A stretch of 64,000 nt of DNA, from assembly GCF_042186555.1 (NCBI RefSeq), contig NC_133328.1:333010039-333074038 (forward strand), given 5' to 3'. Below the pieces are notes generated by a model. It was not told the origin of the DNA. It ran no database searches and saw only the letters and a program-made list of their open reading frames with translations. Shown piece by piece: positions 9,182 through 22,148 of the stretch; position 1 is the first letter of the stretch, and each line of letters opens with the position of its first letter. The stretch comes from Aquarana catesbeiana (Eukaryota > Chordata > Amphibia > Anura > Ranidae). The position numbers and the translations under genes were made by a program.

Positions 9182-12100
9182 ATGGACACCGTCACCATCC
9201 TCTCACTGAACACAAAGGGTTTAAATGTACCAGAAAAGAGACGCATGCTACTACATGATCTTAAAAGAGCACATGCAGACATAGCGTTCCTTCAGGAAAC
9301 GCACTTTAGGACCGGTAACCCACCCTGCCTTAAAAACCGGTACTTCCCACATTGCTACCATGCCACTAATGTAGCAGCCAAATCTAAAGGAGTATCCATA
9401 CTACTATCGGGAGTGGTGCCATGGACATGTAGTGACACTCTGGTGGACACTGACGGCCGCTACATGTTCATTAAGGGCTGGATAGGAGACAAGAAGGTCA
9501 CGCTAGCCAATATATACGCCCCTAATGACAGACAGGATACCTTCCTGCACCGTATACTGGCGTTACTGGCAGAATTCAGAGAGGGTCAACTAATCCTGGG
9601 GGGCGGCCTTAACATACCACTAGTCCCTACGGTAGACACTTCCTCGGGCACCTCATCCATACGCAAGAGCACACACAAACGCATAATCCGAGATCTTCAC
9701 GATGCCCAACTATTAGACATCTGGAGATTACACCACTCAAGCGACAGAGACTACACTTTCTACTCGTCCCCACATAAAGTGTACTCGAGAATAGATTATT
9801 TCTTTATCCCCCACAACCAACTAGAAGCTGTCCACAATGTGGAAATAGGCAATATTACATGGTCGGATCACGCGCCTATCACTCTGCGTTATAATCTGAC
9901 ATCCATTCTGAACATTAGATCCAAATTTTGGAGACTAAATGAAAGCTTGCTCCAGACACCAGAGGTAATGACAGACGTCACAAATGAATTGAAATGTTAC
10001 TTTCAAACTAATGATACTGAAGACTGCGACCCGGGTATTTTGTGGGAAGCCCATAAAACTGTAATAAGGGGGGTATTAATCAAACATGGCGCCCGCATTA
10101 AACGAGAAAGGGAACAACAACTACTGCTACTCCTTCGTAAAATTCATGTAATTGAATCACAACACAAACAAACTCCAGTTCCCTCATTAGAAGCAGAACT
10201 ACTCTCCCTCAGAAAGCAGGCAGTAGACCTACTACATTATAGAGCTAAAGCGGCACTACAGGTATGTCAAAAATTCTCCTACGAATCAGGGAATAAATGC
10301 GGGAAATTACTAGCCAAAGCAGTTAGAAATCATAAATTAACCACATATATCCCCCATATCACAGCCTCATCGGGACAGAAAAAGACCACTCCAACCCAGA
10401 TAGCGAAGGAATTCAGGGACTACTACTCGTCCCTATATAACCTTCCAGTTCGACCCCCGAACAACACGACGATAGATGATTACATATCGACAGCTCAAAT
10501 ACCCCACATCTCGACGACAGCAAGTACAGACTTGGAAGACCCCATTACCGTGGAGGAATTACAGCGAGCGGTAGGTGGGATGAAACCCGGCAAAGCTCCG
10601 GGCCCTGATGGGTTCACCCTACAATACTACCAAACCCTCCTGCCGCTCCTGGCTCCTCATATGGTTCGGATGTTTAACTGTCTGGGAGAAGGGACCCCCT
10701 TACCCAGAGACACTCTGAGGGCACACATCTCCCTTATACCGAAAGAAGGTAAAGATGCGTCAGCATGTGGAAGCTATAGACCTATATCCCTGTTGAACGT
10801 AGATCTCAAACTCTTTATGAAGATCCTGGCCAATAGACTAACCCAACACATTCCGGAATTAGTTCATGCAGATCAAGTGGGGTTTGTCCCTGGCCGAGAG
10901 GCGAGGGACAACACTACTAAGGTACTCAATCTCATCCATATAGTCTCGACTACTAAAACCCCATGCGTCTTCCTTAGTACAGACGCGGAGAAGGCGTTTG
11001 ATCGGGTTAGTTGGACCTTTATGTCCTCAGTTCTCAAAGAGATCGGCCTGGGGCGTAAGATGCTACAATGGATCCTCACCTTATATTCCAACCCCACCGC
11101 CCAGGTCAAAGCCAACGGAATACTCTCAGACCCATTCCCTATATCTAATGGTACCAGACAGGGCTGCCCGCTCTCTCCCCTCCTGTTTGCCCTGGCCCTA
11201 GAACCCTTTCTATGCACTATACGAGCTAATCCGGACATCTTGGGCGTGACAGTGGGGGACTCCCAATACAAGATTTCAGCATACGCTGATGATCTGATGT
11301 TCTCCCTAACCAACCCGGTAGTGTCCCTACCAAACCTACTCAGGGAATTTGATAGATATGGCAGTTTATCTAACCTAAAAATCAATTTTGATAAATCGGA
11401 GGCAATGGGGATTAATATCACACCGCCTAGATTAAGCTCTCTAAAAGCACAGTTTAGATTTAAATGGTCCGATGCTTCCCTCAGATATCTAGGAACCCAG
11501 ATACCTAACGACCTAAAACACACCTTCGGACTCAACTTCCCACCATTACTAACAAAAACTCGCGTACTTTTGGAAGAGTGGAACAAGGGGCTACACTCCT
11601 GGTTCGGCAGGTGCAATCTGCTAAAAATGTCTATACTACCGAAATTTTTATATTTATTTCAAGCATTGCCGGTCAGGATCCCACCCCAATACTTTAAGCA
11701 AATACACTCCCTTTTTATTAAATTTGTCTGGGCAAATTCAAAACCTAGGCTGTGCAGGAGTTACTTGACACTACCCAAACAATTTGGTGGACTAGCTCTT
11801 CCAGACTTGCGGAACTACTATCGGGCAGTTCACCTAGGTAGAACAATAGACTGGAACAGACATGGTCAAAACAAACTTTGGACGCAAGTAGAACAAGCCC
11901 AGTCCACAGTCCCCTTGAAGGGAGCGGTGTGGTGCTTTGACCAGCTCTCCCCAGAATTGAAGTCACACCCGGTAATAGGCACAACCCTTAAAATAGGCAC
12001 ATCTATTCTCTCTACTACCTCCATCTCCTCTAGAGACTCTCCTCTTTACCCGATACTGGGAAACCCGTCTTTCCCCCCTGGTTTAGAACAATCAGAGTAC

Positions 12101-12945
12101 AAGACACTTACAATGTCCGGCAGGAACCGAGCATCACATTTTCTGGTTGAAAACCAATGGCCTTCCATCTCAAACCTAACTGATGTGGAGGGACAATTCC
12201 AACTGCCGTTCTGGAAAGCAATTAGATTACACCACTTTTTACACTCGATCCCTAACCCAGCACAATTTAACCGAGATTTAACGACCTTTGAAGAGTACTG
12301 CGCAGACGAGGGAACATTGCCACGGGTACTTTCTAAAACATATGAATTACTCAATTCCCCTATTGAACAACCTGACCTGGCATTTATACAGCAATGGGAA
12401 ACAGATTTACAATGCAAGTTTACTAACACACAAATTCAAACGATTATTAGATTCTCTCTAAAAACATCTATCTGTACAAAAATACAAGAACTCAATTATA
12501 AGATCCTGACCAGATGGTACTACACACCTCAAAGGCTGCATAAGTACTTCCCTAATGCTACAGACAGATGTTGGAGATGTCAGACAGACGTTGGGACACT
12601 TCTCCACATTTTCTGGTCTTGCCCTCTGCTACAGCATTTCTGGACAACGTGATAAGCGATGACCCAGCTCTCATCCTGCTCCATGCCACTTCAATACCCG
12701 CACGGAGATACAAAAAATCCATAATCAGACACCTACTGGATGCGGCTAAATATTGCATCCCACTTATGTGGAAGAAATGCACACCCCCGTCCATTGGGTT
12801 ATGGCTACGCAGAGTGGAGGAGATCAGGAGGTTGGAGGACTTAGTCCTGACGTCACACAACAAACAAGAAAAACATTCCAAGACATGGAGGCTCTGGATG
12901 ATGTTTATATTTTCTGATGAAGGGATGGCGCTACTTGCCACATGA
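9182..12945 (+). pseudogene. L1/Tx1 ORF2: endonuclease + reverse transcriptase, one frameshift
   Basis: 1156 residues are open from 9182 to 12652; the reading then continues in the +1 frame to 12945, so about one base is missing near 12640-12650. Endonuclease (about 1-235): LSLNTKGLN, QETHF, IYAPND, RIDYFFIP and SDHAPI are present, but the catalytic GGD(F/L)N box reads GGGLN (residue 142, codon 9605-9607). RT: KAPGPDGFT, YRPISLLN, FLSTDAEKAFDRVSW (box A), NGTRQGCPLSPLLF (box B) and AYADDLMFS (box C) look intact. The C-terminal knuckle CWRCQ...HIFWSCP lies right at the frameshift. The enzyme nicks the target and reverse transcribes LINE RNA. The Asp-to-Gly change predicts a dead endonuclease. 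Confidence 0.93.
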
Positions 12946-13540
12946 ATGTTAAAACCCCATAGATCTGAAGATGGAGTGTCATGTCGCCCGGGCCCAAAAC
13001 TCACTCCCTCCCCCTCCCTACCTAACCCTTTCCCTCATTTCCTCTCTTACTCCCCTTTCCCCCCTTCCCTTTTTCTCTCCTACCTCACTGGAATTTCTAC
13101 GCTCTTTTCATTTTCTTCTTCTTCTCTAACCACCATGCTTTAGCTTGCCTTGCCTCTCCCTTAACATATCTCTCACCTATGGTTGTATGTTCTTTGGTCA
13201 CTCAGGGAATGGGCAGTAGAAACAGATTTACAACCACAAAGACGTGGTAAAACCTACTGTACATCGCTTTATCTTGTAGATGGAAGATATGGAAGACGTC
13301 AATCCTATCTCGATTATAGCTGGTACAGATGTTAAGGTTACCATAGCTGCATCTTACTAACTGTGAACACCAGTTGTTAAGGCTAGCACTGTACGATAAT
13401 ATCTGCCGCTTCCATCCTTTTCCTTTTATTTATTTGTGTTTTGCTTTGTTTTCTTGGCTCTTATTCTTTGTATATTTTTGTTGTTTTGTTTCATTCTTTT
13501 GAAAATAATAAAACTTATATTTGAAAAAAAAAAAAAAAAA
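12946..13540 (+). other. LINE 3' UTR with polyadenylation signal and poly(A) tail
   Basis: The sequence starts pyrimidine-rich (13005-13140) and ends with AATAAA at about 13507 followed by a run of As to about 13540. This is the normal 3' structure of an L1-type insertion; the second copy of the target duplication follows immediately. Confidence 0.9.
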
Positions 13541-13919
13541 ACATTCAGTTGAAAAGCAGAAAGACATCCTGCCCATGAGAATTTGTATGTGGCCAGTCGC
13601 TGTAGGGCATCTTCAAATTTTTGGCGGAAAGGAATGTAGTTTCCTTATACAAACTCTTAGTAGATCTAGACAGAGTGAGTCCTAAGTAGGGTATGCACCA
13701 GTCTGCCTAAATATAAGGAGAGGATTGCTGCAGTAGGTTATGTGTAAGGCCATCAAGTCCAATGTCCAGAACCTGAGACTTTGAGGCATTTACTTTATAA
13801 TAAGAGAGGTCACTAAATCTCTGTAAAGTTGACTGACTACACCGAAGACAGGCAGGTATGTGGGTTGGTAAGCATCAGGATAACATCGTCAGCGAATAGA
13901 CTAATCTTATGCTTAGTGA
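13541..13919 (-). pseudogene. LINE-2 ORF2 segment with RT catalytic box FADD
   Basis: The minus-strand reading contains HKISLFADDVILML at about 13875-13916, the RT box C of the old LINE, then YKVNASKSQVLDIG downstream. Joined across element A to 17422 onward, the reading FRVGLTE-HKISLFADD is continuous with one copy of the duplicated octamer removed, which proves that element A interrupted an RT gene. Downstream stops are present. Confidence 0.85.
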
Positions 13920-16900
13920 TAGGGATGAGCTGAACACCCCCCGGTTAAGTTTGCATGCAGAACATTCGAACAGGCAAAAAATTTGTTTGAACACGCGAAC
14001 ACCATTAAAGTCTATGGGACACGAACATGAATAATCAAAAGTGCTCATTTTAAAGGCTTATATGCAAGTTATTCTCATAAAAAGTGTTTGGGGACCTGGG
14101 TCCTGCCCCAGGTGACATGTATCAGTGAATTGACATTTCTAAAGGAAAAAAAAGTCAAGAAGTAATAGTGGTGTCAGCTATAGTGAAATGTCTATGGGAG
14201 AAATCAAAAGTGCTAATTTTAAGGGTTAATATGCAAGTTATTTTCATAAAAAGTGTTTGGGGACCTGGGACCTGCCCCAGGGGACATGTATAAGTGCAAA
14301 GAAAAGTTTTAAAAATGACCGTTTTTTCGGGAGCAGTGATTTTAATAATGCTTAAAGTCAAACAATAAAAGTGTAATATTCCTTTAAATTTCGTACCTGG
14401 GGGGGTGTCTATAGTATGCCTGTAAAGGGGTGCATGTTTCCCATATTTAGAACAGTCTGACAGCAAAATGTCATTTCTAAAGGAAAAAAGTAATTTAAAA
14501 CTACTTGCGTAATCCCAGAGGAAGTCATGAGATTTGTGACGAAACCGGTAGGAGGAGCCTGATTGTCTGACGTGTGAGAAACAGGAAGTGATCTGGAGAG
14601 GAGGCAGAGGATAGATTGAACGCTGAGAAACTGGGGCTGCAGATCCGGGATTCAGGTTACCCTATCCCCCCCTCACCACCACAGCATTACAGCACTTTAG
14701 AAGCATTCTGTTACTATGTAAATGTGAGTTGTATGAACTTTGAGCGTTTTTTAAGATTAAACATTTTTTAGACGGTATCACACTATTGTATGCCTCTATT
14801 ATTCTTCCTATGTGGCATATGCGAGGTGGCTTATTGGAAGTGACCAGGAGAAAACTGGTATCCTCTTAAAGCTGGGCTATTATCAGGAGCAGGAGGTGAC
14901 CAGGGAGGAGTACCAGGACACAGCAGCCAGTATACTTATAGGAGATAGAAGGATGGTCCAGGATATCTGCTGAAAACATCTTTTGGCTTATCTTCTAAGC
15001 CCTTAAGGTGAGGGTACAACTGAAGGGGGAGGAGTGCATATTGCATGAAGACACCTTATCACTTTATATGGACTGTGTTGATTATATTCATATAATTATG
15101 GACTGTGTGTGATTCATGGAGCATGAGTACTTTACATTAAGATTGGATTAATTTTTTACGAGCACTTATATTATGATTGGATTATTTTGTAATTCACTGT
15201 TTTATGTTACACATCATCCAGATTACTTTACAGCTTAGGTTGTATTGATTGTTGGTTAGGAGTAGCGCGGCACATTTATATACATTAAAACTACTCGCGG
15301 CTATAATGAATTGTCGGTCCGACAATACACATAAAAGTTAATTGATAAAAATGGCATGGAATTTCCCCACAGGGGAACCCCGAACCAAAATTAAAAAAAA
15401 AAATGCATGGGGGTCCCCCTAAACTCCATACCAAGCCCTTCAGGTCTGGTATGGATATTAAGGTAAACCCCATGCCAAAATTTTAAAAAAATGGCGTGGG
15501 GCTCCCCATCAAATCCATACCAGACCCTTCAGGTCTGGTATCGATTTTAAGGGGATCCCTGCGCCAAAATTTTAAAAAATGGCGTGGGTCCCCCCAAAAA
15601 TCCATATCAGACCCTTTTCTGAGCATGCAACCTGGCAGGCCGCAGGAAAAGAGGGGGGATGAGAGAGCGGCCCCCCTCCTGAACAGTACCAGGCCACATT
15701 CCCTCAACATTGGAAGGGTGCTTTGGGGTAGCCCCCCAAAGCACATTGTCTCCATGTTAGTGGGGAGAAGGACCTCATCCCCACAACCCTTACCTGGTGG
15801 TTGTGGGAGTCTGCGGGCGGGGGGGGGATTATCGGAATCTGGAAGCCCCCTTTAACAATGGGACCCCCAGATCCCAGCCCCCCATGAGAATTGGTAATGG
15901 GGTACAAATGTACCCCCTACCATTTCACAAAAAAGTGTCAAAAAGGTTAAAAAACAAGAGACGGTTTTTGACAAGTCCTTTATTAATTTCTTCTTCTTTC
16001 AACTTCTTCTTCCATCGCCTTTCTTCTGGTCTTCCTTTGGTGTTCTTCTTCTTCCTCCATCTTCTTCTCCATTTTATTCTTCTCCATCTTCTTCTTCTTC
16101 ACCTGCTCTTCTCGTTCCTCATCTTCCTCTGTCTTCTTCTCCGCTCCGCTTGCATGATCCGCCTCAGTGGGAGTCTTTCGCCGTGTGACACTTCGGTTCT
16201 TCTTATAATTCTTATATAATGGAGAATGGGGGCACCCGGTGACCCCGCCCTCCTCTCCCACTGAGGCGGATCGTGCAGACGGAGCAGAGAAGAAGCAGGA
16301 GGAAGATGCGGGACAAGAAGAGCGGAGGAAGAAGAAAATGGAGAAGATGGAGAAGAAGGAGATGGAGGAAGAAGAAGAACACCGAAGGATGATCAGAAGA
16401 AAGAAGATGGAATAAGAAATTAATAAAGGACTTGTCAAAAAACATCTTTTGTGTTTTTTAACCTTTTTGACACTTTTTTTGTGAAATGGTAGGGGTACAT
16501 TTGTACCCCATTACCAATTCACACGGGGGGACCGGGATCTGGGTGTCCCCTTGTTAAAGGGGGCTTCCAGATTCCGATAATCCCCCCGCCCGCAGACCCC
16601 CACAACCACCAGGCAAGGGTTGTGGGGATGAGGCCCTTCTCCCCATCAACATGCGGACAAGGTGCTTTGGGGGGCTACCCCAAAGCACCCTCCCAATGTT
16701 GAGGGCATGTGGCCTGGTATGGTTCGGGGGGGCGGTCTCTCATCCCCCCTCTTTTCCTGCGGCCTGCCAGGTTGCGTGCTCGGATAAGGGTCTGGTATGG
16801 ATTTTTGAGGGGACCCCATGCCATTTTTTTTTAATTTTGGTGCGGGGTTCCCCTTAATGTCCATACCAGACCTGAAGTGTCTGGTATGAAATTTAAGGGG

Positions 16901-17421
16901 ACCCCCACGCATTTTTTTTTTTTTAATTTTGGTTCGGGGTTCCCCTGTGGGGTAAATCCCATGCTGGTTTTTTTCGGACCGACAATTCATTATAGCCGGA
17001 AGTAGTTTTTAAATTACTTTTTTTCCCTTTAGAAATGTCATTTTGCTGTCAGATTATTCTAAACACGGAAAAAAGCGCCACTTTACAGGCATACTATAGA
17101 CACCCCCCAGGTACGAAATTTAAGGGAACATTTCACTTTTATTGTTTCACTTTAAGCTTTATTAAATTCACTGCTCCCGAAAAACCTGCCATTTTTAAAA
17201 CTTTTTTTTGCATTGATACATGTCCCCTGGGGCAGGACCCAGGTCCCCAAACACTTTTTTATGACAATACCATGCATATAAGCCTTTAAAATTAGCACTT
17301 TTGATTTCTCCCATAGACTTTTAAAGGGTGTTCTGCAGCTTTTGAATTTACCGCGAACACCCCAAATTGTTCGCTGTTCGACGAACTGGCGAACAGCCAA
17401 TGTTCGAGTTGAAAAGCCCTA
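13920..17421. mobile_element. Large palindromic hAT-type element A (diverged copy)
   Basis: The left terminus is TAGGGATGAGC at 13920; the right terminus is degraded (AAAGCCCTA). Flanking octamers CTTAGTGA (13912-13919) and CTCAGTGA (17422-17429) match at 7 of 8. The two arms mirror each other around about 16215: shared blocks include the GGGGACATGTAT region, the hairpin-unit arrays (15350-15600 and 16770-16930), the ACCCCATTACC motif and the TTC/GAA-rich tracts. It is less similar to C, D and E than they are to each other, so it is an older subfamily. A 779-bp insertion sits at 14506-15284. No transposase. Confidence 0.85.
14506..15284. mobile_element. Short retroposon-like insertion inside element A
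   Basis: TTAAAACTACT flanks it on both sides (14495-14505 and 15285-15295), an 11-bp direct repeat restoring the uninterrupted arm sequence seen in C and D. The insert begins with a GAGGAAGTCATG...GTGACGAAACCGGT motif (about 14519-14550) and ends AGTAGCGCGGCACATTTATA. There is no poly(A), terminal inverted repeat or frame. The terminal motif resembles that at 63655-63700, suggesting a common high-copy family. Class unknown. Confidence 0.7.
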
Positions 17422-19363
17422 CTCAGTGAGCCCAACTCGGAAGACCATGATATGAGGATTGAAACAAATGCGTTCAGCAAGGGGTTCCATGATCATGTTA
17501 AAGATCAATGGGAAGAGAGGACACCCCTGTCTGGTGCCATTTGTAATTTTAAAAGGTCTAGACAACATATCAGATACATATACTGTACCTATACTGATTG
17601 TGTCGAATAGAGGGCCATTATAGCTGGTAAGATTCTGTCTCGGAAGCCGAACTTGCATAGTACCGCCTGCAGGTAGGACCAGTAAACTCCATCCAATGCC
17701 TTCTCTACATCCAAAGAAAGAATTGGAGAAGGCATTCAGTGTCCAAGGATTGTTGATCTTTAACAAAGCCTGAGTGGTCTTTTTGAACGAGTAGTGTCAT
17801 GATGTCTATTAATCAGAAGGCTATCATTTTAGCGTATATTTTTAGGTCGATATTGAGGAAAGAGATGGGATGGAAGTTTTGTGGGGCATTGGGTTCCTAC
17901 GTTGGCTTCGGTAAAGTAATCACAAGGGCCTTTAGCATATCATTGGGAAAGGATGAAGAGGAGGCAGCATCGTTATACACCTTGCACAGATGGGGGGGCC
18001 AATATTCCTTTAAATTTTTGTAGTACTCTTCCTTAAGGCCATCTGGGGATTTTTGGTTTGGTAGCAACTCAATGGCTGTTTGAACTTCTTGAATAGTAAA
18101 TGGTGAATTAAGGAAGAGCAAGTGATTGGGTGATAGGGAGGGTAGTTTGATTTGGTTAAGGAACTCTTCTATATGAAAGTTAGCTGGTTAATCAGTGTGA
18201 GGGTTATTTTTTAATATTATAGAGGGAATCATAGTAGCTACTGAAGGCATCTGCAATGTTCTGAGGGTTAAGAATTTTCTCTTTCCTAAGGGGATGAAGT
18301 ACCGTAAGTACAGAATTTTAGTTTTGCTATGATCACCTTGGATGTGGCGCACCATGGCTTTGCCAGCCTTATTACAGGTGGAGCAGTGAGAGGTTTGAAT
18401 TTACATTGATTTTTCTCAAAGGAGTCTAGTAGGAGAGCCCTGAGCTCTTGGCATATGGGCAATAGTTGCAGTTTTAGAGTGGGGGTAGGTTTTGTTTTGT
18501 TTTGTGTGTCAATAGTTTGGATCAAGGGCATAATGGTGTCTAGATGCTGCATCCTCTTTTTTTTTGGCTTGGGAGCCTAGTATGATTAACATTCCCCTGA
18601 TAAATGCCTTATGAGCTGACCAAAGTGTGGCCGACTCTGGGACTGAGCCTGCGTTATGATGAAAAAGGTCTTCTAGTGTGGGTTGTAGTGTCTCAGCATA
18701 TGGAGAGGTGTGTAGGAGGCAAGAGTTAGCTCTTCATAGTTTCAGAGCATGGGGTGACATAGAGGTGGCAATCGTTATGCTGGCAGGGGCATGGTCCGAC
18801 CATGTGATAGTAGCAATGTCTGACTTGGTAATCTTTTGTAAGAGCCATTTGTCCATCAGTAAATAGTCTATGTGTGAGTATGAGTTGTGGGTTGAAGAAA
18901 AAATGGTATAGACATGTTCAGAAGCATGGTGGCACCTCCATACATCATAAAGGTCATTGTCATGGAGTAATTTAATCATAGCGGAGACATATTTATGGCT
19001 TGGGTTAAAGACATCCTCTTGATAGTCAGGAGCAATTTTAAAGTATCCACACAAAATTAAGGCTCTCCTTCGTATTCAACGTATGATCCTAAGCACTTTG
19101 AAGAAAGTGGATTTGGCGGGTATTATGGGTGTATATATTAATGAGTGCACACTCAATGTTTTCGATAGTACAGAGCAAGATAAAAATTGCCCACACTGGT
19201 TGAGAACACAGTTATGAAGTTGGAATGCCACTGTATTTTTGACTGCTATCATGACCCCCCTCTTTTTCTCCTGGTCACACGCTTTGAATATGTGAGGGAA
19301 GTCATTGTGAGAGCAAGCGGGTGGTGCTGCCACCTTAAAGTGTGTCTCCTGAACACATACAGT
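17422..19363 (-). pseudogene. LINE-2 ORF2: endonuclease and first half of RT
   Basis: In minus sense: CVQETHF at the break near 19350, DQEKKRGVMIAVKNTVAF, then IDYLLMDKWL and a SDHAP box (about 18790-18880), a linker, RT block PNQKSPDGLKEEYYKNL (about 18040), and NGTRQGCPLFPLIFNMIMEP (RT box B, about 17500). Several frame changes and stops separate the blocks. It continues at 13919 after element A. The N-terminal 35-40 residues are missing where B and the L2-like tail inserted. Confidence 0.85.
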
Positions 19364-22148
19364 ACCTGACCGCGAGATTGTGTTTCCAGCGCGATACCAT
19401 CGCGCTGGTTCTTGGCGACAGGGTACTGTGCATGTCGCGCTGGCTCACTCATCGGGAAAGGAAAACTTTTCTTTCCTTTCGTGATGAGTGACAGGCAGTG
19501 CTGACAGCTGTCTGGTATGAATACTGAGGGGGAACGCAGCGCCAAATTTTAAATGAAAAAAATGGTGTGGGTTCCCCCCAGGGGCATACCAGGTCCTTAA
19601 GTCTGGTATGGATTGTAAGGGGAACCCCCTACGCTGAAAATTCAGCGCGGAGGTCCCCCCAAAATCCATACCAGACCTTTATCTGAGCACGCAGCCCGGC
19701 CGGCCAGGAAAGGGGGTGGGGACGAGCGAGCGCCCCCCCTCCTGAGCCATACCAGGCCGCATGCCCTCAACATGGGGGGGTAGGTGCCTTGGGGGAGGGG
19801 GGTGCCCTGCGGGCCCCCAACTCCAAAGCACCTTGTCCCCATGTTGATGAGGACAAGGGCCTCTTCCCGACAACCCTGGCCGTTGGTTGTCGGGGTCTGC
19901 GGGTGGAGGGCTTATCGGAATCCGGGAGCCCCCTTTAATAAGGGGGCCCCCAGATCCAGGCTCCCCACCCTATGTGAATGAGTATGGGGTACATGGTACC
20001 CCTACCCATTCACCTAGGGAAAAGTGTCAATAAAAAAAACACAGTACACAGGTTTTAAGAGTAATTTATAAGGCAGCTCCGGGGTCTTCTTCCGACTTCA
20101 GAGGGGTCTTCTTCCGACTTCTCCTGGTGTTCCGCCTCTTCTCCTGGGCCCCTCCGCTATCTTCTTCCAGCTCTTTTGCCAGCGGGGGCCTGGTCTGCTG
20201 CCGCTGTCTTGTCGCCGCTGTCTTGTCGCCGCTGTCTCGCCGCTTCTTCTCTTCTTCCGATGTTGACACGATGCTCTCTCCCCGGCTGGAATGCTTTGTG
20301 CCAGCTGCGGAGCCATATAGGCGGTGACCCCGCCCCCTTGTGACATCATGGTCCCAGCATGCGCAGGGACTCTGGCGTCATAAGGGGGCATGACCCCAGA
20401 GCTCCTGCGCATGCTGTCCCAGGGGACATGGATCAATGCAAAAAAAGTTTTAAAAACGGCCGTTTTTTCAGGAGCAGTGATTTTAATAATGCTTAAAGTC
20501 AAACAATAAAAGTGTAATATCCCTTTAAATTTCGTAGCTGGGGGGTGTCTATAGTATGCCTGTAAAGGGGCGCATGTTTCCTGTGTTTAGAACAGTCTGA
20601 CAGCAAAATGACATTTCAAAGAAAAAAAGTCATTTAAAACTACTCTATTGCATTTGAGGGACTTCTGTGTGACGTCACGGGGAATGCCACAGGGAAGTCC
20701 CATCATTTCCCGTGCGTCAGAGGGGGGCGGGGTCACCGGGTGGCCCCGCCCCTCGTTATTTCCGAACCGTCAGAAGAGGGGACGCGCCACACAGCGGGAG
20801 CCTCCCACCATGCCAGCATGGATGCGGAGCGGCCCGGAGAAGAAGATGAAGAAGAGAAGAAGAGAAGAAGAGAAGAAGATGAAGCAGAGAAGAAGATGAA
20901 GAGAAGAGCGGGAGCCTCCCCCCATGCCATGGGTGCCCGAGGAGAAGAAGATAGAAGACGCCGTGGAGGAGATGCTGGACGAGAACGCCGGAGGAAGAAC
21001 CAGAAGAGCCAGAAGAGCCAGAAGAACCAGAAGAAGAAGAAGAAGAAGATGAAGGAAGATAGAAGAAAGAAGAAGCATTTAAATAAAGGAATTGTCAAAA
21101 ACTGTCTCTTGTCATTTTTAACATTTTTGACAGTTTTTTAGTGAAATGGTAGGCCTTACCATTTCACACAGGGGGGGCGGGATCTGGGGGTCCCCTTGTT
21201 AAAGGGGGCTTCCAGATTCCGATAAGCCCCCCGCCCGCAGACCCCCACAACCACCAGTCAGGGTTGTGGGGATGGAGCCCTTGTCCTCATCAGCATGGGG
21301 ACAAGGTGTTTTGGGGGCTACCCCAAAGCACCCTCCCAATGTTGAGGGCATGTGGCCTGGTACGGTTCAGGGGGGGCGCTCTCTCGTCCCCCCATCTTTT
21401 CCTGCGGCCTGCCAGGTTGCGTGCTCGGATAAGGGTCTGGTATGGATTTTTTGGGGGACCCCATGCCGTTTTTTTTAAATTTTGGCACGGGGTTCAGGTC
21501 TGGTATGGAATTTAGGGGGACCCCCACGTCATTTTTTTTTTTTTTTTAATTTTGGCCGGGGTTCCCCTTAATATCCATACCAGACCTGAAGGGCCTGGTA
21601 TGGAATTTAGGGGGATCCCCACGTCATTTTTTTTTTTTAATTTTGGTTCGGGGTTCCCCTGTGGGGAATTCCCATGCCGTTTTTATCAATGAACTTTTAT
21701 GTGTATTGTCGGACCGGCAATGCAATAGCCGCAAGTAGTTTTAAATGACTTTTTTTCATTTGAAATGTCATTTTGCTGTCAGACTGTTCTAAACATGGGA
21801 AACATGCGCCCCTTTACAAGCATACTATAGACACCCCCCAGCTACGAAATTTAAAGGGATATTACACTTTTATTGTTTGACTTTAAGCATTATTAAAATC
21901 ACTGCTCCCGAAAAAAACGGCCGTTTTTAAAACTTTTTTTGCATGAATCCATGTCCCCTGGGGCAGGACCCAAACACTTTTTATGACAATAACTTGCATA
22001 TTAGTCTTTAAAATTAGCACTTTTGATTTCTCCCATAGGAATTCGAATTTGCTATGAACACCCCAAATTGTTCGCTGTTCGGCAAACTTGCGAACAGCTG
22101 ATGTTCGAGTCGAACATGAGTTTGACTCAAACTCGAAGCTCATCCCTA
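19364..22148. mobile_element. Chimeric palindrome-family element B
   Basis: The right end is a clean family terminus (GCTCATCCCTA, ending 22148) with the same subterminal CGAAC-rich sequence as the left end of C. The right arm 20760-22148 matches the right-arm order of C and E. The left part differs. 19364-20400 is a diverged subfamily arm with its own hairpin units (19500-19680), pyrimidine tract and small palindrome (about 20350-20415). It joins the standard sequence at a GTCCCAGGGGACATGG block, then most of the standard left arm is skipped, jumping near 20645 to the CRE core. No matching 8-bp duplication was found. Confidence 0.7.

Larger units (their letters stand above)
6407..13540 (+). 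mobile_element. Full-length L1/Tx1-group LINE with TSD and poly(A)
   Basis: A complete 7.1-kb plus-strand non-LTR retrotransposon: G-rich 5' start, 110-bp leader, ORF1 (6517-7689), a 1.5-kb inter-ORF region, ORF2 (9182-12945 with one frameshift), 3' UTR with AATAAA at about 13507, and a poly(A) tail to about 13540. It is bracketed by a perfect 15-bp duplication, so it is full length and fairly young. It lies in the opposite orientation to the LINE it inserted into. The ORF2 frameshift and an endonuclease substitution suggest it can no longer move by itself. Confidence 0.95.

Noticed and set aside
10873..11616. 247-residue minus-strand frame
   Set aside because: Antisense shadow of the LINE reverse transcriptase.
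15983..16445. Frames rich in Leu/Phe/Ser or Lys/Glu in elements A-E
   Set aside because: They read CTT/GAA-rich arm tracts in several frames at once; composition keeps them open, and frames differ between copies.
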